A DNA stretch of 64,000 nucleotides. Origin: CBDCFT01 sp965216365. Lineage in GTDB: Bacteria > Pseudomonadota > Gammaproteobacteria > Arenicellales > CBDCFT01. Both the position numbers and the translations under genes were made by a program. How positions within the stretch are numbered: the first letter of the stretch is position 1; each line of letters begins with the position of its first letter. Where the stretch lies: the NCBI GenBank assembly GCA_965216365.1, contig CBDCFT010000081.1:62001-126000 (forward strand). Reading direction: 5' to 3'. Shown here piece by piece: positions 1 through 7,789 of this stretch. Below the pieces are notes generated by a model that saw nothing but the letters and a program-made list of their open reading frames with translations, was not told the DNA's origin and did not search any database.

Positions 1-23
1 GGCAAACGCAATTCCCGCTCCGG

Positions 24-227
24 CTAGGGCGCTGCTCTTTGCTCCGTAACCGTGCTGGAAGTAACCGTTAGTTGCGAGCGTGGGTCGATGACCAACCCGC
101 AAGCAATGCTCCGGAAAACGCCCATATAAACGTGGTTACGCGATTCGAGTTTTTCATCTTGAGGTCCTCGTATAAAATTTCTATTGTCGATTAATCGAAT
201 GTCAGCGGAAGCGTAATTGCCTTGCAT
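24..227 (-). CDS. possible small protein, unknown
   Basis: A 67-codon frame reading leftward, starting at an ATG at 227 with an AAGGG ribosome-binding-like run six bases upstream. I do not recognise the protein; it has no membrane segment or motif I can name. The only support beyond the open frame is the Fnr/Dnr-like box at 278-291 and an ATTGTC/GACAAT element (251-256) that would fit a -10 for leftward transcription starting near 243. It may equally be a chance frame. Confidence 0.25.
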   Translation of the reverse strand: MQGNYASADIRLIDNRNFIRGPQDEKLESRNHVYMGVFRSIACGLVIDPRSQLTVTSSTVTEQRAAP

Positions 228-277
228 GACACCCTTGCGCAAGGCTGCAAATTGTCTAACTATTTTTTACACAACCC

Positions 278-291
278 TTGACCTGCATCAG
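278..291. promoter_or_regulatory. Fnr/Dnr-like box (one mismatch)
   Basis: TTGACCTGCATCAG matches TTGAY-N4-RTCAA except for the last base. Its centre lies about 41 bases from a putative leftward start near 243, the class II activator spacing, so it would serve the leftward frame rather than arsR. The remaining bases up to 440 hold nothing I can identify. Confidence 0.35.
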
Positions 292-439
292 GTTAAGCAA
301 CAATACCCAGTCGGCATTGCTGTACAAATACCTACTTTGGGGTGTGCATCCATGGATGGCTTTCAACATGCGTAAAAAGCCAGCACACCGACAAACCCCG
401 TTCTGAGCGTTCCCCCGGTAACAAGGCGATTAATTTTCA

Positions 440-468
440 TGTCTTTTCAATAGATTAACTTATATAAT
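440..468 (+). promoter_or_regulatory. putative promoter of arsR-family gene
   Basis: AT-rich stretch with a perfect TATAAT at 463-468, about 45 bases before the arsR start codon, preceded by a weak TTTTCA-like -35. The tract down to 510 is strongly AT-rich, as is usual for an autoregulated ArsR promoter, but I could not define an operator palindrome. Confidence 0.35.
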
Positions 469-513
469 AATTCGATTACCTATTATTATTTTGATATAAA
501 AATATTACGACTT

Positions 514-834
514 ATGGATTTAGACAACATGCAAAGTGCCGCAGACGAAGTTTGTGACACACTAAAACTGCTCTCCAATCGCAATCGATTGATGATTCTA
601 TGTCAGTTAACAGATGGTGAAATGTGTGTGGGTGACCTGGCCGACCAACTGGAGTTAAATCAAGTCACTGTGTCACAACAACTTGCCATGTTGCGTAATA
701 CGGGCATGGTACAAAGCCGCCGCGAGGCGCAAACAATCTTCTATTCGATTAAAAATAAGGATGTCAGCAAATTAGTCGCATTCCTGTACCGGACGTTCTG
801 TCCTACCCCGAAAATTAAATCCAGGAGCCGCTAA
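514..834 (+). CDS. ArsR-family winged-helix transcriptional regulator
   Basis: A 106-residue protein of the usual ArsR/SmtB size. The winged helix-turn-helix is clear: an N-terminal helix with LKLLSNRNRLMIL, a CVGDLADQL segment, and the recognition helix NQVTVSQQLAMLR (about residues 49-61), followed by a beta wing ending in FYSI. Cysteines occur near residues 13, 30, 37 and 91, but there is no classical ELCVCDL metal motif; ECVxDL-like MCVGDL is partly similar. The sensed signal is therefore unclear: metal, thiol/persulfide redox (BigR/SqrR-like) or other. It converges on a DsrE-family gene, which weakly favours a sulfur signal. Start chosen at the only upstream ATG. Confidence 0.85.
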   Translation: MDLDNMQSAADEVCDTLKLLSNRNRLMILCQLTDGEMCVGDLADQLELNQVTVSQQLAMLRNTGMVQSRREAQTIFYSIKNKDVSKLVAFLYRTFCPTPKIKSRSR

Positions 835-853
835 CACGATAAATCCAACGTCC

Positions 854-880
854 AAAAAAACCGGTCAATGACCGGTTTTT
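854..880. terminator. bidirectional Rho-independent terminator
   Basis: Perfect 7-bp stem CCGGTCA-A-TGACCGG flanked by an A run on the left and a T run on the right, so it works on both strands. It sits exactly between the convergent stops of the ArsR gene and the DsrE-like gene. Confidence 0.85.
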
Positions 881-899
881 CCATTACTGAATCAGCGAG

Positions 900-1379
900 T
901 TAGATAAACAAACTGACATCTGCTTCGCCAGCGAATTCAAAGAACGTCGCGGCACCACCCAAATCTATCTCATCGATCAAGTCTTCACGCTTGATGTCAA
1001 ATAAATCAATGGTCATCTGGCAACCGATCATCTTGACGTCGGCTTCAATACACATGGAGCGCAACTCTTCAATGCTCGCCACGCCCTTTTTTTTGATTTT
1101 ATCTTTCATCATGGCGGTCATAATGCCTTCCATACCAGGAAGCGCCGTTCCCGCTACCGGAAACCACTTATCCATATTCATCGGCATGGGCATGCCCGGA
1201 TTACCCAATGGGCTGACTTTCAACGATGTGTCCTTGCGAATAAGCTGTAATCCGTAGAACGTAAAAAACATGGTCACGTCATAGCCCAACGCAGCGGCAG
1301 TAGACGAAAGAATAAAAGGCGGATACGCCCAGTCGAGCGTTCCCTTGGTTGCGATAATGGCTAATTTTTTCTCGGACAT
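900..1379 (-). CDS. DsrE/DsrF-like (DsrE2-type) sulfur-relay family protein
   Basis: About 159 residues from the ATG at 1379, chosen because an AGGAG sequence lies just upstream; an in-frame longer version would begin at 1445 but lacks this. The chain starts with KKLAIIATKGTLDWAYPPFIL, the typical beta-alpha start of the DsrE-like fold, and contains GVASIEELRSMC and the conserved MIGCQMTIDLF segment with its cysteine, as in DsrE2/YrkE-type peroxiredoxin-like proteins. These are cytoplasmic sulfane-sulfur carriers or of unknown role. The gene is divergent from the small-protein/hemerythrin/hemN group across an Fnr/Dnr box. Confidence 0.8.
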   Translation of the reverse strand: MSEKKLAIIATKGTLDWAYPPFILSSTAAALGYDVTMFFTFYGLQLIRKDTSLKVSPLGNPGMPMPMNMDKWFPVAGTALPGMEGIMTAMMKDKIKKKGVASIEELRSMCIEADVKMIGCQMTIDLFDIKREDLIDEIDLGGAATFFEFAGEADVSLFI

Positions 1380-1457
1380 AACATATAACTCCTGCTGCGG
1401 TTTTCGTTCTCTCAGACGAGAATTACTGCACCTTAGACTGTGCAATGTGAATAAGTT

Positions 1458-1471
1458 TTGATTTTAATCAA
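1458..1471. promoter_or_regulatory. Fnr/Dnr box, dsrE-side
   Basis: TTGATTTTAATCAA, a perfect palindromic TTGAT-N4-ATCAA site 78 bases upstream of the DsrE-like start on the minus strand. A second site at 1563-1576 serves the other direction. It suggests oxygen/NO control of the DsrE-like gene. Confidence 0.75.
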
Positions 1472-1562
1472 ATAATTCACTGCATTACCGTATCCCTATC
1501 TGGATAGGTCAAAACCCTAATCTGCCTCAAATGCGCTTGTGGTCAGGCTTTGCGACCATGAA

Positions 1563-1604
1563 TTGATTCAAGTCAATGCGAAAGACTGCAACGATGCCTA
1601 TAAA
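1563..1604 (+). promoter_or_regulatory. Fnr/Dnr-dependent promoter for hemerythrin-hemN group
   Basis: TTGATTCAAGTCAA at 1563-1576 matches TTGAT-N4-GTCAA exactly; TATAAA at 1599-1604 provides a -10. The box centre (1569.5) to the expected start site (about 1611) is 41.5 bases, the canonical class II Fnr geometry. The transcript would cover the small membrane protein, hemerythrin and hemN; hemN is a well-known Fnr/Anr target in other proteobacteria. Confidence 0.75.
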
Positions 1605-1637
1605 GTTAAGCATCGAGTTCTTCAAAATGGTGAAAAC

Positions 1638-1814
1638 ATGCTGTCACGTAACATTATCAACCAGGTCAATCCGCCCGCTTGTGAGAATAGTGAATGGTGC
1701 GCACGGTGCGCTTACGCTTATAGCTGCCACGACCAGCGAATGGGCTTCGCCCAACACATAGAATGGCCTTTGATCGCCATTGCCGTTCTCATCGTGGCTT
1801 TACTGGTCGTGTGA
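1638..1814 (+). CDS. small Cys-rich single-span membrane protein, unknown
   Basis: A 58-residue protein from the ATG at 1638 (an in-frame upstream extension would overlap the regulatory box, so it was not used). The middle holds four cysteines in a C-x5-C-x2-C-x6-C-H arrangement (CENSEWCARCAYAYSCH), and the C-terminal 20 residues are a clear hydrophobic span (WPLIAIAVLIVALLVV). I do not recognise a family. The Cys cluster could bind a metal or a cluster on one side of the membrane. It is the first gene after a good Fnr/Dnr promoter and is followed by a hemerythrin, so a role in low-oxygen or NO metabolism is an inference from context. Confidence 0.5.
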   Translation: MLSRNIINQVNPPACENSEWCARCAYAYSCHDQRMGFAQHIEWPLIAIAVLIVALLVV

Positions 1815-1854
1815 CTTAGGCCTCATTCGCAATAATCTTTCAAATACAGCACTG

Positions 1855-2433
1855 ATGCGGGCGATTTCCATCATCAAGAACGAACACCGTAATCTCGGTG
1901 CCATACTGTTTACGCTGGAACAATTGGTGCAGGAAGCCGAAAAACCGGGTGCTGCCGTCGACCTGAAAGTATTTCATGGCATCTTCTACTATATCGATTC
2001 ATTCCTGGATCGTTATCACCATCCAAAAGAAACCCAGTACTTATTTCCTGTCGTCAGAACCAACTCCACCGAAGCTGCACCGGTCCTAGACAAACTGGAG
2101 CAACAACACATCGACGGTGAACGGATGCTCAATGACGTGCTTAAAAAACTGTCGGCCTACGAGTTCCTGGGCGCGCCGGGCTTCGAGGCGTTTCGTGATA
2201 CGGTAATTCGCTACGTCGAGTTCGAACGGAATCACGCATACACCGAAGAATGTGAGATTCTGCCTTTAGCGGAAAAATGCCTGACACCAAAAGATTGGTT
2301 GATCATTGACGAGGCTTTTAACGATAACGACGATCCCTTGTTCGGCGACCAGCCCAGAAATGAATTTGGCAATTTATACAAGACACTAACCGACCTCGTT
2401 CCCGCGCCTTACGGTTTTGGACCCGGACACTAG
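1855..2433 (+). CDS. hemerythrin HHE-domain protein
   Basis: About 192 residues from the ATG at 1855. Iron-ligand residues of the HHE four-helix bundle are visible in order: NEHRN near residue 10, RYHHPKETQYLFP, LEQQHIDGE, and NHAYTEECEILPLAEK, giving the expected His and Glu/Asp set for a di-iron site. The C-terminal extension with DPLFGDQPRNEF resembles the hemerythrin at 36844-37395 (DPVFGDEVEEDY). Such proteins bind O2 or NO or repair iron-sulfur clusters. It lies 6 bases ahead of hemN and downstream of an Fnr/Dnr promoter, so protection from NO or iron homeostasis during denitrification is likely. Confidence 0.85.
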   Translation: MRAISIIKNEHRNLGAILFTLEQLVQEAEKPGAAVDLKVFHGIFYYIDSFLDRYHHPKETQYLFPVVRTNSTEAAPVLDKLEQQHIDGERMLNDVLKKLSAYEFLGAPGFEAFRDTVIRYVEFERNHAYTEECEILPLAEKCLTPKDWLIIDEAFNDNDDPLFGDQPRNEFGNLYKTLTDLVPAPYGFGPGH

Positions 2434-2439
2434 ATATCG

Positions 2440-3907
2440 ATGGAGTTGTCATCGCCGGAACAATCGAATAAACCACAATCCAATAAACCGGATGAATTAA
2501 CAATCGGTCAAAATTTGATTTTCGATCAGCAACTGATCGAACGATACGATCGCCCGGGTCCACGCTATACATCGTATCCTACGGCATTGCAGTTTCACGA
2601 TCAATTTGACCAATCGACTTATGAGTCCTTTGTCCGCGAATCCCAGACGCCCGGCGAAAAAAAACATGACAAAAAGTCACCGCTATCACTCTATTTTCAT
2701 TTGCCCTTCTGCGCGACCGTCTGTTTCTACTGCGCCTGCAACAAAGTCGTCACCAAAACACCGTTGGCGCGCTGAACCCTATCTGCGACAACTGCATTGC
2801 GAAATAGAATTACAGTCGGCCCTGTTCGACCCGGGACGTACCATCGACCAATTGCACTGGGGTGGTGGCAGCCCGAATTTTTTAAGCCTTGAACTCATGA
2901 CGGGCTTGATGAACAAAACCCGGCAGAATTTTCACCTGCGCGACGACGACCAGGGCGACTACTCAATCGAAATCGACCCCCGCGAAGTAAACGAAGATAT
3001 AGTCAATGGTATCCGCGCCCTGGGTTTCAACCGCATAAGCATTGGTATACAAGACTTTGACCCGGCAGTACAAAAAGCGGTGAATCGTATTCAGAGTTTT
3101 GAACAAACCGCCGCCGTGATCCGTGCGGCACGGCAATCGGGAATTAAATCCATCAACACCGATCTCATTTATGGGTTACCCCTGCAAACCCGTGAATCGT
3201 TCGCCCAGACCCTGCATTCGATTTTACAATTGTCGCCGGACCGGATTTCAGTATTCAACTACGCGCACCTGCCACAGCGTTTCAAACCGCAACGTAGAAT
3301 CAAACAGGTTGATCTGCCAACGCCCGCAGCAAAGCTCAGCATTATGCAGCTCGCTATCGAAACGCTGTTAGACGCGGGTTACGTTTACATCGGCATGGAT
3401 CATTTCGCCAAGCCGGATGACGAACTCGCACTCGCGCAAAAACAAAACAGACTACATCGAAATTTCCAGGGCTACTCTACCCGTCCGGATTGTGATCTTG
3501 TCGGCATGGGTGTCAGCGCTATCGGTAAAATCGGCGACAGTTACAGCCAGAACACCAAAACCCTGGACAGCTACGAAAACGCCATTCAGTCCAACCGCCT
3601 TCCTGTATCCAAAGGGATTGAGCTGACATTCGACGATCGAGTACGGCGTACGGTAATCGAACAACTGATCTGTAACTTTCAATTACGAAAAGCCGATATC
3701 GAACGGAAATACGGGATCGACTTTGATCAGTATTTTCTTCCCGAGTTAAGTTTACTCGAGCAAATGCAAGACGACGATTTACTTGTCGTGGATGAGCAAG
3801 ACATCAAGGCTTTACCCAAAGGACGCTTGTTAGTGAGAAATATTTGCATGGTGTTTGACCGCTATGCCGGTCAGACTGTACCGGAAAACTATTCAAAAGC
3901 AATATAA
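2440..3907 (+). CDS. hemN: oxygen-independent coproporphyrinogen III dehydrogenase, frameshifted
   Basis: Radical-SAM enzyme that decarboxylates coproporphyrinogen III to protoporphyrinogen IX without oxygen, feeding heme synthesis in anaerobic cells. The first frame carries YDRPGPRYTSYPTA and the HemN cluster motif C91-x3-C95-x2-C98-x-C100; the rest (GGGSPNFLS, IEIDPREV, GFNRISIGIQDFD, NTDLIYGLP, YIGMDHFAKPDDEL) is in the +1 frame. One extra base near 2757-2765 (CCGTTGGCG) explains the break. Total length would match HemN (about 480 residues). The C-terminal region with RNICMVFD is intact, so I treat it as a real gene with a sequence error, although a true mutation cannot be excluded. Probably co-transcribed with the hemerythrin. 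Confidence 0.85.
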
Positions 3908-3919
3908 TAAAAGCTTAGG

Positions 3920-4273
3920 TCACCGCTGCATTCTTTTTAACTCAAGCTCGTTTTTACGCAGCCAGACACAACTCTCGCACTGACATTCAGCCTGATCGTG
4001 GCCAACTGCTGTAGTTTGGCCGCTAATATAGTGGACCGCGAATTCCAGAGCTTTCGCCAGTGCGGCATCGGATTTGTGTTCAAAGTCTGCCATCGGATCG
4101 GTCTTGAACAGCCACTCGCATTCATATTGCTCCGAACATTGCTGACAAACACCGCTAAGTGGTGAGTAGTGCCCGTGCTGCGGGCACTCACCCGAATCCA
4201 GTCGCCCCTCGACAAGATAACGAACATAACCGAGCGACTCGATGCAACGTGACCGGGCCGATTGATCGATCAC
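3920..4273 (-). CDS. Cys-rich hypothetical protein
   Basis: A 117-residue protein with ten cysteines in metal-site-like spacing: C10, then GECPQHGHYSPLSGVCQQC with a further EC two residues on (C-x2-H-x-H-type with CxxC), and near the C terminus ECQCESCVWLRK. No membrane segment or signal peptide. I do not recognise the family; the pattern suggests bound zinc or an iron-sulfur cluster. It converges on hemN and is co-directional with the cytochrome c upstream (28 bases apart), so the two may be one transcript. Confidence 0.6.
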   Translation of the reverse strand: MIDQSARSRCIESLGYVRYLVEGRLDSGECPQHGHYSPLSGVCQQCSEQYECEWLFKTDPMADFEHKSDAALAKALEFAVHYISGQTTAVGHDQAECQCESCVWLRKNELELKRMQR

Positions 4274-4300
4274 TTCGTTAAACCTGTTTTTAAAGCTGAG

Positions 4301-4615
4301 TTACAACGAAAGAACCCACTCAACCAACGTGGCAGCATCTTCATCGCTCAACATGGGATTGGGCGGCATGGGTACTTCGCCCCAGTTGCCCTTACCGCCA
4401 TTTTTTACTTTATCTACCAGCATTTCCGCGGCTGAATCGTCGTCTTTGTATTTTGCCGCGATATCCTGAAAAGAGGGGCCAAGCACTTTCTTATCGATGT
4501 TATGGCAGGCGAGGCAATTACTCTTACCGGCCAGTTCCTCATTGGCTGTTGCAAAAGATGTTGTGACCAACGCAGCAGACAGCAGGGTTAGTTTAGCGGC
4601 TTGTTTAACATTCAT
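4301..4615 (-). CDS. class I cytochrome c (c551/c552 type), likely donor to NirS
   Basis: A 104-residue periplasmic monoheme cytochrome. It has a signal peptide ending about ATA (residues 1-24), the heme motif CLACH near residues 35-39, KKVLGPSF after it, and the axial-Met loop GEVPMPPNPMLSDEDA near the C terminus, followed by the last helix. That is the pattern of c551/c552 electron carriers that reduce cd1 nitrite reductase. It is divergent from nirS across a perfect Fnr/Dnr box, so both genes are probably induced together. Confidence 0.9.
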   Translation of the reverse strand: MNVKQAAKLTLLSAALVTTSFATANEELAGKSNCLACHNIDKKVLGPSFQDIAAKYKDDDSAAEMLVDKVKNGGKGNWGEVPMPPNPMLSDEDAATLVEWVLSL

Positions 4616-4703
4616 TAAGGTATTCTCCGGTTTTGAATATTGGGGTTAACTTCCAGCACGTCAATTTTAACCCGGATGCTAGAACCGGCAAAATATTTCC
4701 ACA

Positions 4704-4748
4704 TTGATCTAGATCAATGTGCTCAGGTCAATACGTCTGTGTCAATAT
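4704..4748. promoter_or_regulatory. nirS / cytochrome c divergent Fnr-Dnr promoter
   Basis: TTGATCTAGATCAA at 4704-4717 is a fully symmetrical site. For nirS, a CAATAT -10 candidate lies at 4743-4748, giving a start near 4752, 41.5 bases from the box centre. The same box lies 89 bases from the divergent cytochrome c start. Known nirS promoters are activated by DNR/NnrR-type regulators through such sites. Confidence 0.8.
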
Positions 4749-4860
4749 GCGAGGAAAGTTATCACAGGGCCGCAATCTTGATGCAGATCAAGGCGGCGCC
4801 GCTCCAAGGAGTCGCATAATCCAATCCTCAAAAATCCATCAACAGGCTAGAGGAATGACA

Positions 4861-6603
4861 ATGTGGAATCGCGACATACCTATCCATAAAACGGCTTTTG
4901 TTGTTTTAACTTCACTACTACTATCAATCGGTAGCTCGATTGCCCAATCTCAGTCGACTGGCGAAAAGAAAGTCGGCGAGGAAGAATTACGCTACGAGGG
5001 CGCACCCTCCGGTATTGACCCAGAGGCGACCAAGGACATGGTCGATTCGGAAGGACCGCCCATGACAACCGAAGAATTCACCCACAGCAAGAAAATCTTT
5101 TTTGAACGCTGCGCCGGTTGTCACGGCGTGTTACGCAAGGGCGCCACCGGGAAACCGTTGACAACCGATATTACGCGCGAGAAAGGTTTGGATTACCTGA
5201 AAGTGTTTATTACTTATGGCTCCCCCGCCGGCATGCCGAACTGGGGTTCGTCGGGTGAAATGACACCTGAAGAAGTGGACATGATTGCACGCTATCTGCA
5301 GCACGAACCGCCGTTACCGCCCGAATGGGGCATGGCGGAAATGCGCGAGAGCTGGAAAGTACTGGTGCCGCCGGAAGAACGTCCGACCGAAAAAATGAAC
5401 GATATCGATATTGAAAACATATTCTCGGTTACCTTGCGTGACTCCGGTCAAGTAGCGCTAATCGACGGTGATACAAAAGAGATTGCCAGTATCGTCGACA
5501 CAGGTTATGCCGTGCATATCTCCCGCTTGTCCGCATCCGGGCGTTATGTTTACACCATCGGACGTGACGCCTTGATTAACCAGATCGATTTGTGGATGGA
5601 AAAACCGGATACCGTGGCGCAAATCAAGATCGGTCTGGAAGCACGATCGGTTGAGACGTCCAAATACAAGGGTTTTGAAGACAAGTACGCCATTGCCGGA
5701 ACTTACTGGCCACCGCAATATGTGATTATGGACGGTGACACCCTGGAGCCGTTGAACATTGTATCCACCCGCGGCATGACGGTGGACACGCAAGAATATC
5801 ATCCTGAACCACGGGTTGCCGCCATCGTGGCTTCGCATGAGCACCCCGAGTTTATTGTCAACGTCAAGGAAACCGGCAAAATTCTGCTGGTCAATTATGA
5901 AGACATCGAGAACATGCAAGTTACCACCATTAACGCCGCTCGTTTCCTACATGACGGTGGATGGGATGCAACCAAACGCTATTTCCTGACCGCGGCCAAC
6001 AAGTCCGACAAGATCGCCATTGTCGACGCCAAGGAGCAGCGTTTGGAAAAACTGGTCGATGTGGACAAGATCCCGCACCCCGGACGTGGCGCAAATCTCA
6101 TCGACCCGGAACATGGTCCGGTCTGGGTTACCAGCGCACTGGGTAACGAGAAAATCACCTATATCGGCACCGATCCCGAAGGTCATCCGGATAATGCCTG
6201 GAAAGTAGTTCGTGTGCTCGCAGGACAAGGTGGCGGATCGTTATTTGTCAAAACCCACCCGAATTCCAAAAATCTGTGGGTGGACACACCGCTGAATCCA
6301 GACGAGAAAATCAGTCAGTCTATAGCGGTGTTTAATGTTGACGATCCCGACGCCGGATTTGAAGTTTTGCCGATAGCCGAATGGGCGGACCTAGGCGAAG
6401 GCCCAAAACGGGTGGTGCAACCGGAATACAACAAAGCCGGCGATGAAGTGTGGTTTTCGGTGTGGAACGGCAAAGAGCAAAACTCCGCGCTGGTCATCGT
6501 TGATGACAAGACCCGGGAATTGAAACACGTTATCAAGGATGCGAGTTTGATAACGCCGACGGGCAAGTTTAACGTCTACAACACGGTGCACGACGTCTAT
6601 TAG
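4861..6603 (+). CDS. nirS: cytochrome cd1 nitrite reductase
   Basis: Periplasmic dimeric enzyme reducing nitrite to nitric oxide. About 580 residues, the family's usual size. From the ATG at 4861 (AGAGG seven bases upstream; ATG 4855 is too close to it) there is a signal peptide, a cytochrome c domain with CAGCH at residues 84-88, then the eight-bladed d1 propeller. The two catalytic distal-pocket histidines are visible in ASHEHPEF (H326) and FLHDGGWD (H364). It is the first gene of the nir cluster and follows a perfect Fnr/Dnr box. The C terminus GKFNVYNTVHDVY is intact. No anomalies seen. Confidence 0.98.
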   Translation: MWNRDIPIHKTAFVVLTSLLLSIGSSIAQSQSTGEKKVGEEELRYEGAPSGIDPEATKDMVDSEGPPMTTEEFTHSKKIFFERCAGCHGVLRKGATGKPLTTDITREKGLDYLKVFITYGSPAGMPNWGSSGEMTPEEVDMIARYLQHEPPLPPEWGMAEMRESWKVLVPPEERPTEKMNDIDIENIFSVTLRDSGQVALIDGDTKEIASIVDTGYAVHISRLSASGRYVYTIGRDALINQIDLWMEKPDTVAQIKIGLEARSVETSKYKGFEDKYAIAGTYWPPQYVIMDGDTLEPLNIVSTRGMTVDTQEYHPEPRVAAIVASHEHPEFIVNVKETGKILLVNYEDIENMQVTTINAARFLHDGGWDATKRYFLTAANKSDKIAIVDAKEQRLEKLVDVDKIPHPGRGANLIDPEHGPVWVTSALGNEKITYIGTDPEGHPDNAWKVVRVLAGQGGGSLFVKTHPNSKNLWVDTPLNPDEKISQSIAVFNVDDPDAGFEVLPIAEWADLGEGPKRVVQPEYNKAGDEVWFSVWNGKEQNSALVIVDDKTRELKHVIKDASLITPTGKFNVYNTVHDVY

Positions 6604-6639
6604 CGCGTGCGGTTTAAACCTTAGAAGCGACCGCATACA

Positions 6640-7473
6640 ATGCGCGGGTCCGATGCCATGTCGTGCGGATTCCCGGTCAAGGAGGCCTGCGTCTACCTGG
6701 TTGGCGCAGGCCCCGGCGATCCGGGACTGCTGACAGTAAAAGCGCTGTGCCTGATTAACCGGGCGGATGTCGTGGTGTATGACCGGCTGGTGTCGAACGA
6801 GGTCATGCAACTCGTTCCGCCTGGTGTATCGCGCATCTTTGTCGGCAAAAAAACGGGCAGTCACTCAACTCCGCAAGACGAGATCAACGAATTACTGGTT
6901 CGTCTTGCACGTGGCCGGCGCAAGATCGTTCGGCTAAAAGGTGGCGACCCGTTTTTATTCGGCCGTGGTGGCGAAGAAGCCGAGTACATGCGTCAGCATG
7001 GCATCGACTTTGAAATCGTACCGGGCGTGACCGCAGCAACCGCTTGTGCGGCCTATGCCGGTATTCCGCTTACCCATCGCGACCTGGCTCATGGTGTGGT
7101 TTTCATTACCGGTCATGGTCAGGCGGGATGCGATATGGAACAACGCATTGTCGACGAGTATCACGCTAATAAAGACTCAACAATCGTGATTTATATGGGC
7201 CTCGGGCGTTTACAAAAAATATTTCAGGCGCTCATTGACAGCGGTATGCCGGATACCATGCCGGTCGCACTCATCGAAAGGGGCACCACAACCGCGCAAC
7301 ATCGTGTTCTGACGAGCGCCGCCCAAGCTTATACTGACGCGGTCGCGGCTTCTCTCGAGCCACCGACTATGATAGTGATTGGCGAGGTAGTACGGCTGGC
7401 GTCGGTGCTTGATTGGTTCATTCCTGAACAGTCAGCGACAGACGGTCAAAAAACTGTCAGTGAAGGGGTATAA
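6640..7473 (+). CDS. nirE: uroporphyrinogen-III C-methyltransferase
   Basis: SAM-dependent enzyme that methylates uroporphyrinogen III at C2 and C7 to precorrin-2, the entry step to heme d1 (and siroheme). About 277 residues. Family motifs: YLVGAGPGDPGLLT near the N terminus, VVYDRLVS, LKGGDPFLFGRGGEE, and PGVTAATACAAYAGIPLTHR; IVIYMGLG and the C-terminal PPTMIVIGEVV. The ATG at 6640 has no strong ribosome-binding site; 6658 is an alternative. It sits 36 bases after nirS and overlaps nirC, so it belongs to heme d1 synthesis. Confidence 0.95.
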   Translation: MRGSDAMSCGFPVKEACVYLVGAGPGDPGLLTVKALCLINRADVVVYDRLVSNEVMQLVPPGVSRIFVGKKTGSHSTPQDEINELLVRLARGRRKIVRLKGGDPFLFGRGGEEAEYMRQHGIDFEIVPGVTAATACAAYAGIPLTHRDLAHGVVFITGHGQAGCDMEQRIVDEYHANKDSTIVIYMGLGRLQKIFQALIDSGMPDTMPVALIERGTTTAQHRVLTSAAQAYTDAVAASLEPPTMIVIGEVVRLASVLDWFIPEQSATDGQKTVSEGV

Positions 7474-7789
7474 CTTTGTAATTCTTGTCCTCTTGTTTGC
7501 CGTCATACCCGGATTGGCGCACGCAGACGAACCGGACAGTGAACGCCAGCAAGAACTTCGTCATTTACTAAAACACGATTGTGGCTCGTGTCACGGCATG
7601 CGTTTAACCGGCGGTCTGGGGCCGGCGCTAACGTCGGCAGCACTGCGCGAGAAACCGGACGAACTCTTACGCCAGACAATTCTGCATGGCCGCCGTGGAA
7701 CTCCCATGCCACCGTTTGCGAATCTGTTAACCTCTGAGGAAATCGATTGGTTAATCGAGGACTTAAGGGCGGGAGCCTACAATGAATAA
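7460..7789 (+). CDS. nirC: cytochrome c NirC
   Basis: Small periplasmic c-type cytochrome, about 109 residues from a GTG at 7460, which gives a clean signal peptide (VILVLLFAVIPGLAHA); a longer in-frame start at 7409 is possible. Heme motif CGSCHG near residues 42-46, GGLGPAL after it, and the Met ligand region GTPMPPFANLLTSEEI. NirC donates electrons for d1 maturation or to NirS. It overlaps nirE (14 bases) and nirF (8 bases), indicating tight translational coupling. Confidence 0.9.
   Translation: MKGYNFVILVLLFAVIPGLAHADEPDSERQQELRHLLKHDCGSCHGMRLTGGLGPALTSAALREKPDELLRQTILHGRRGTPMPPFANLLTSEEIDWLIEDLRAGAYNE

Noticed and set aside
5458..6228. Long minus-strand open frames inside nirS
   Set aside because: They are antisense shadows of a well-supported gene and show no motifs.
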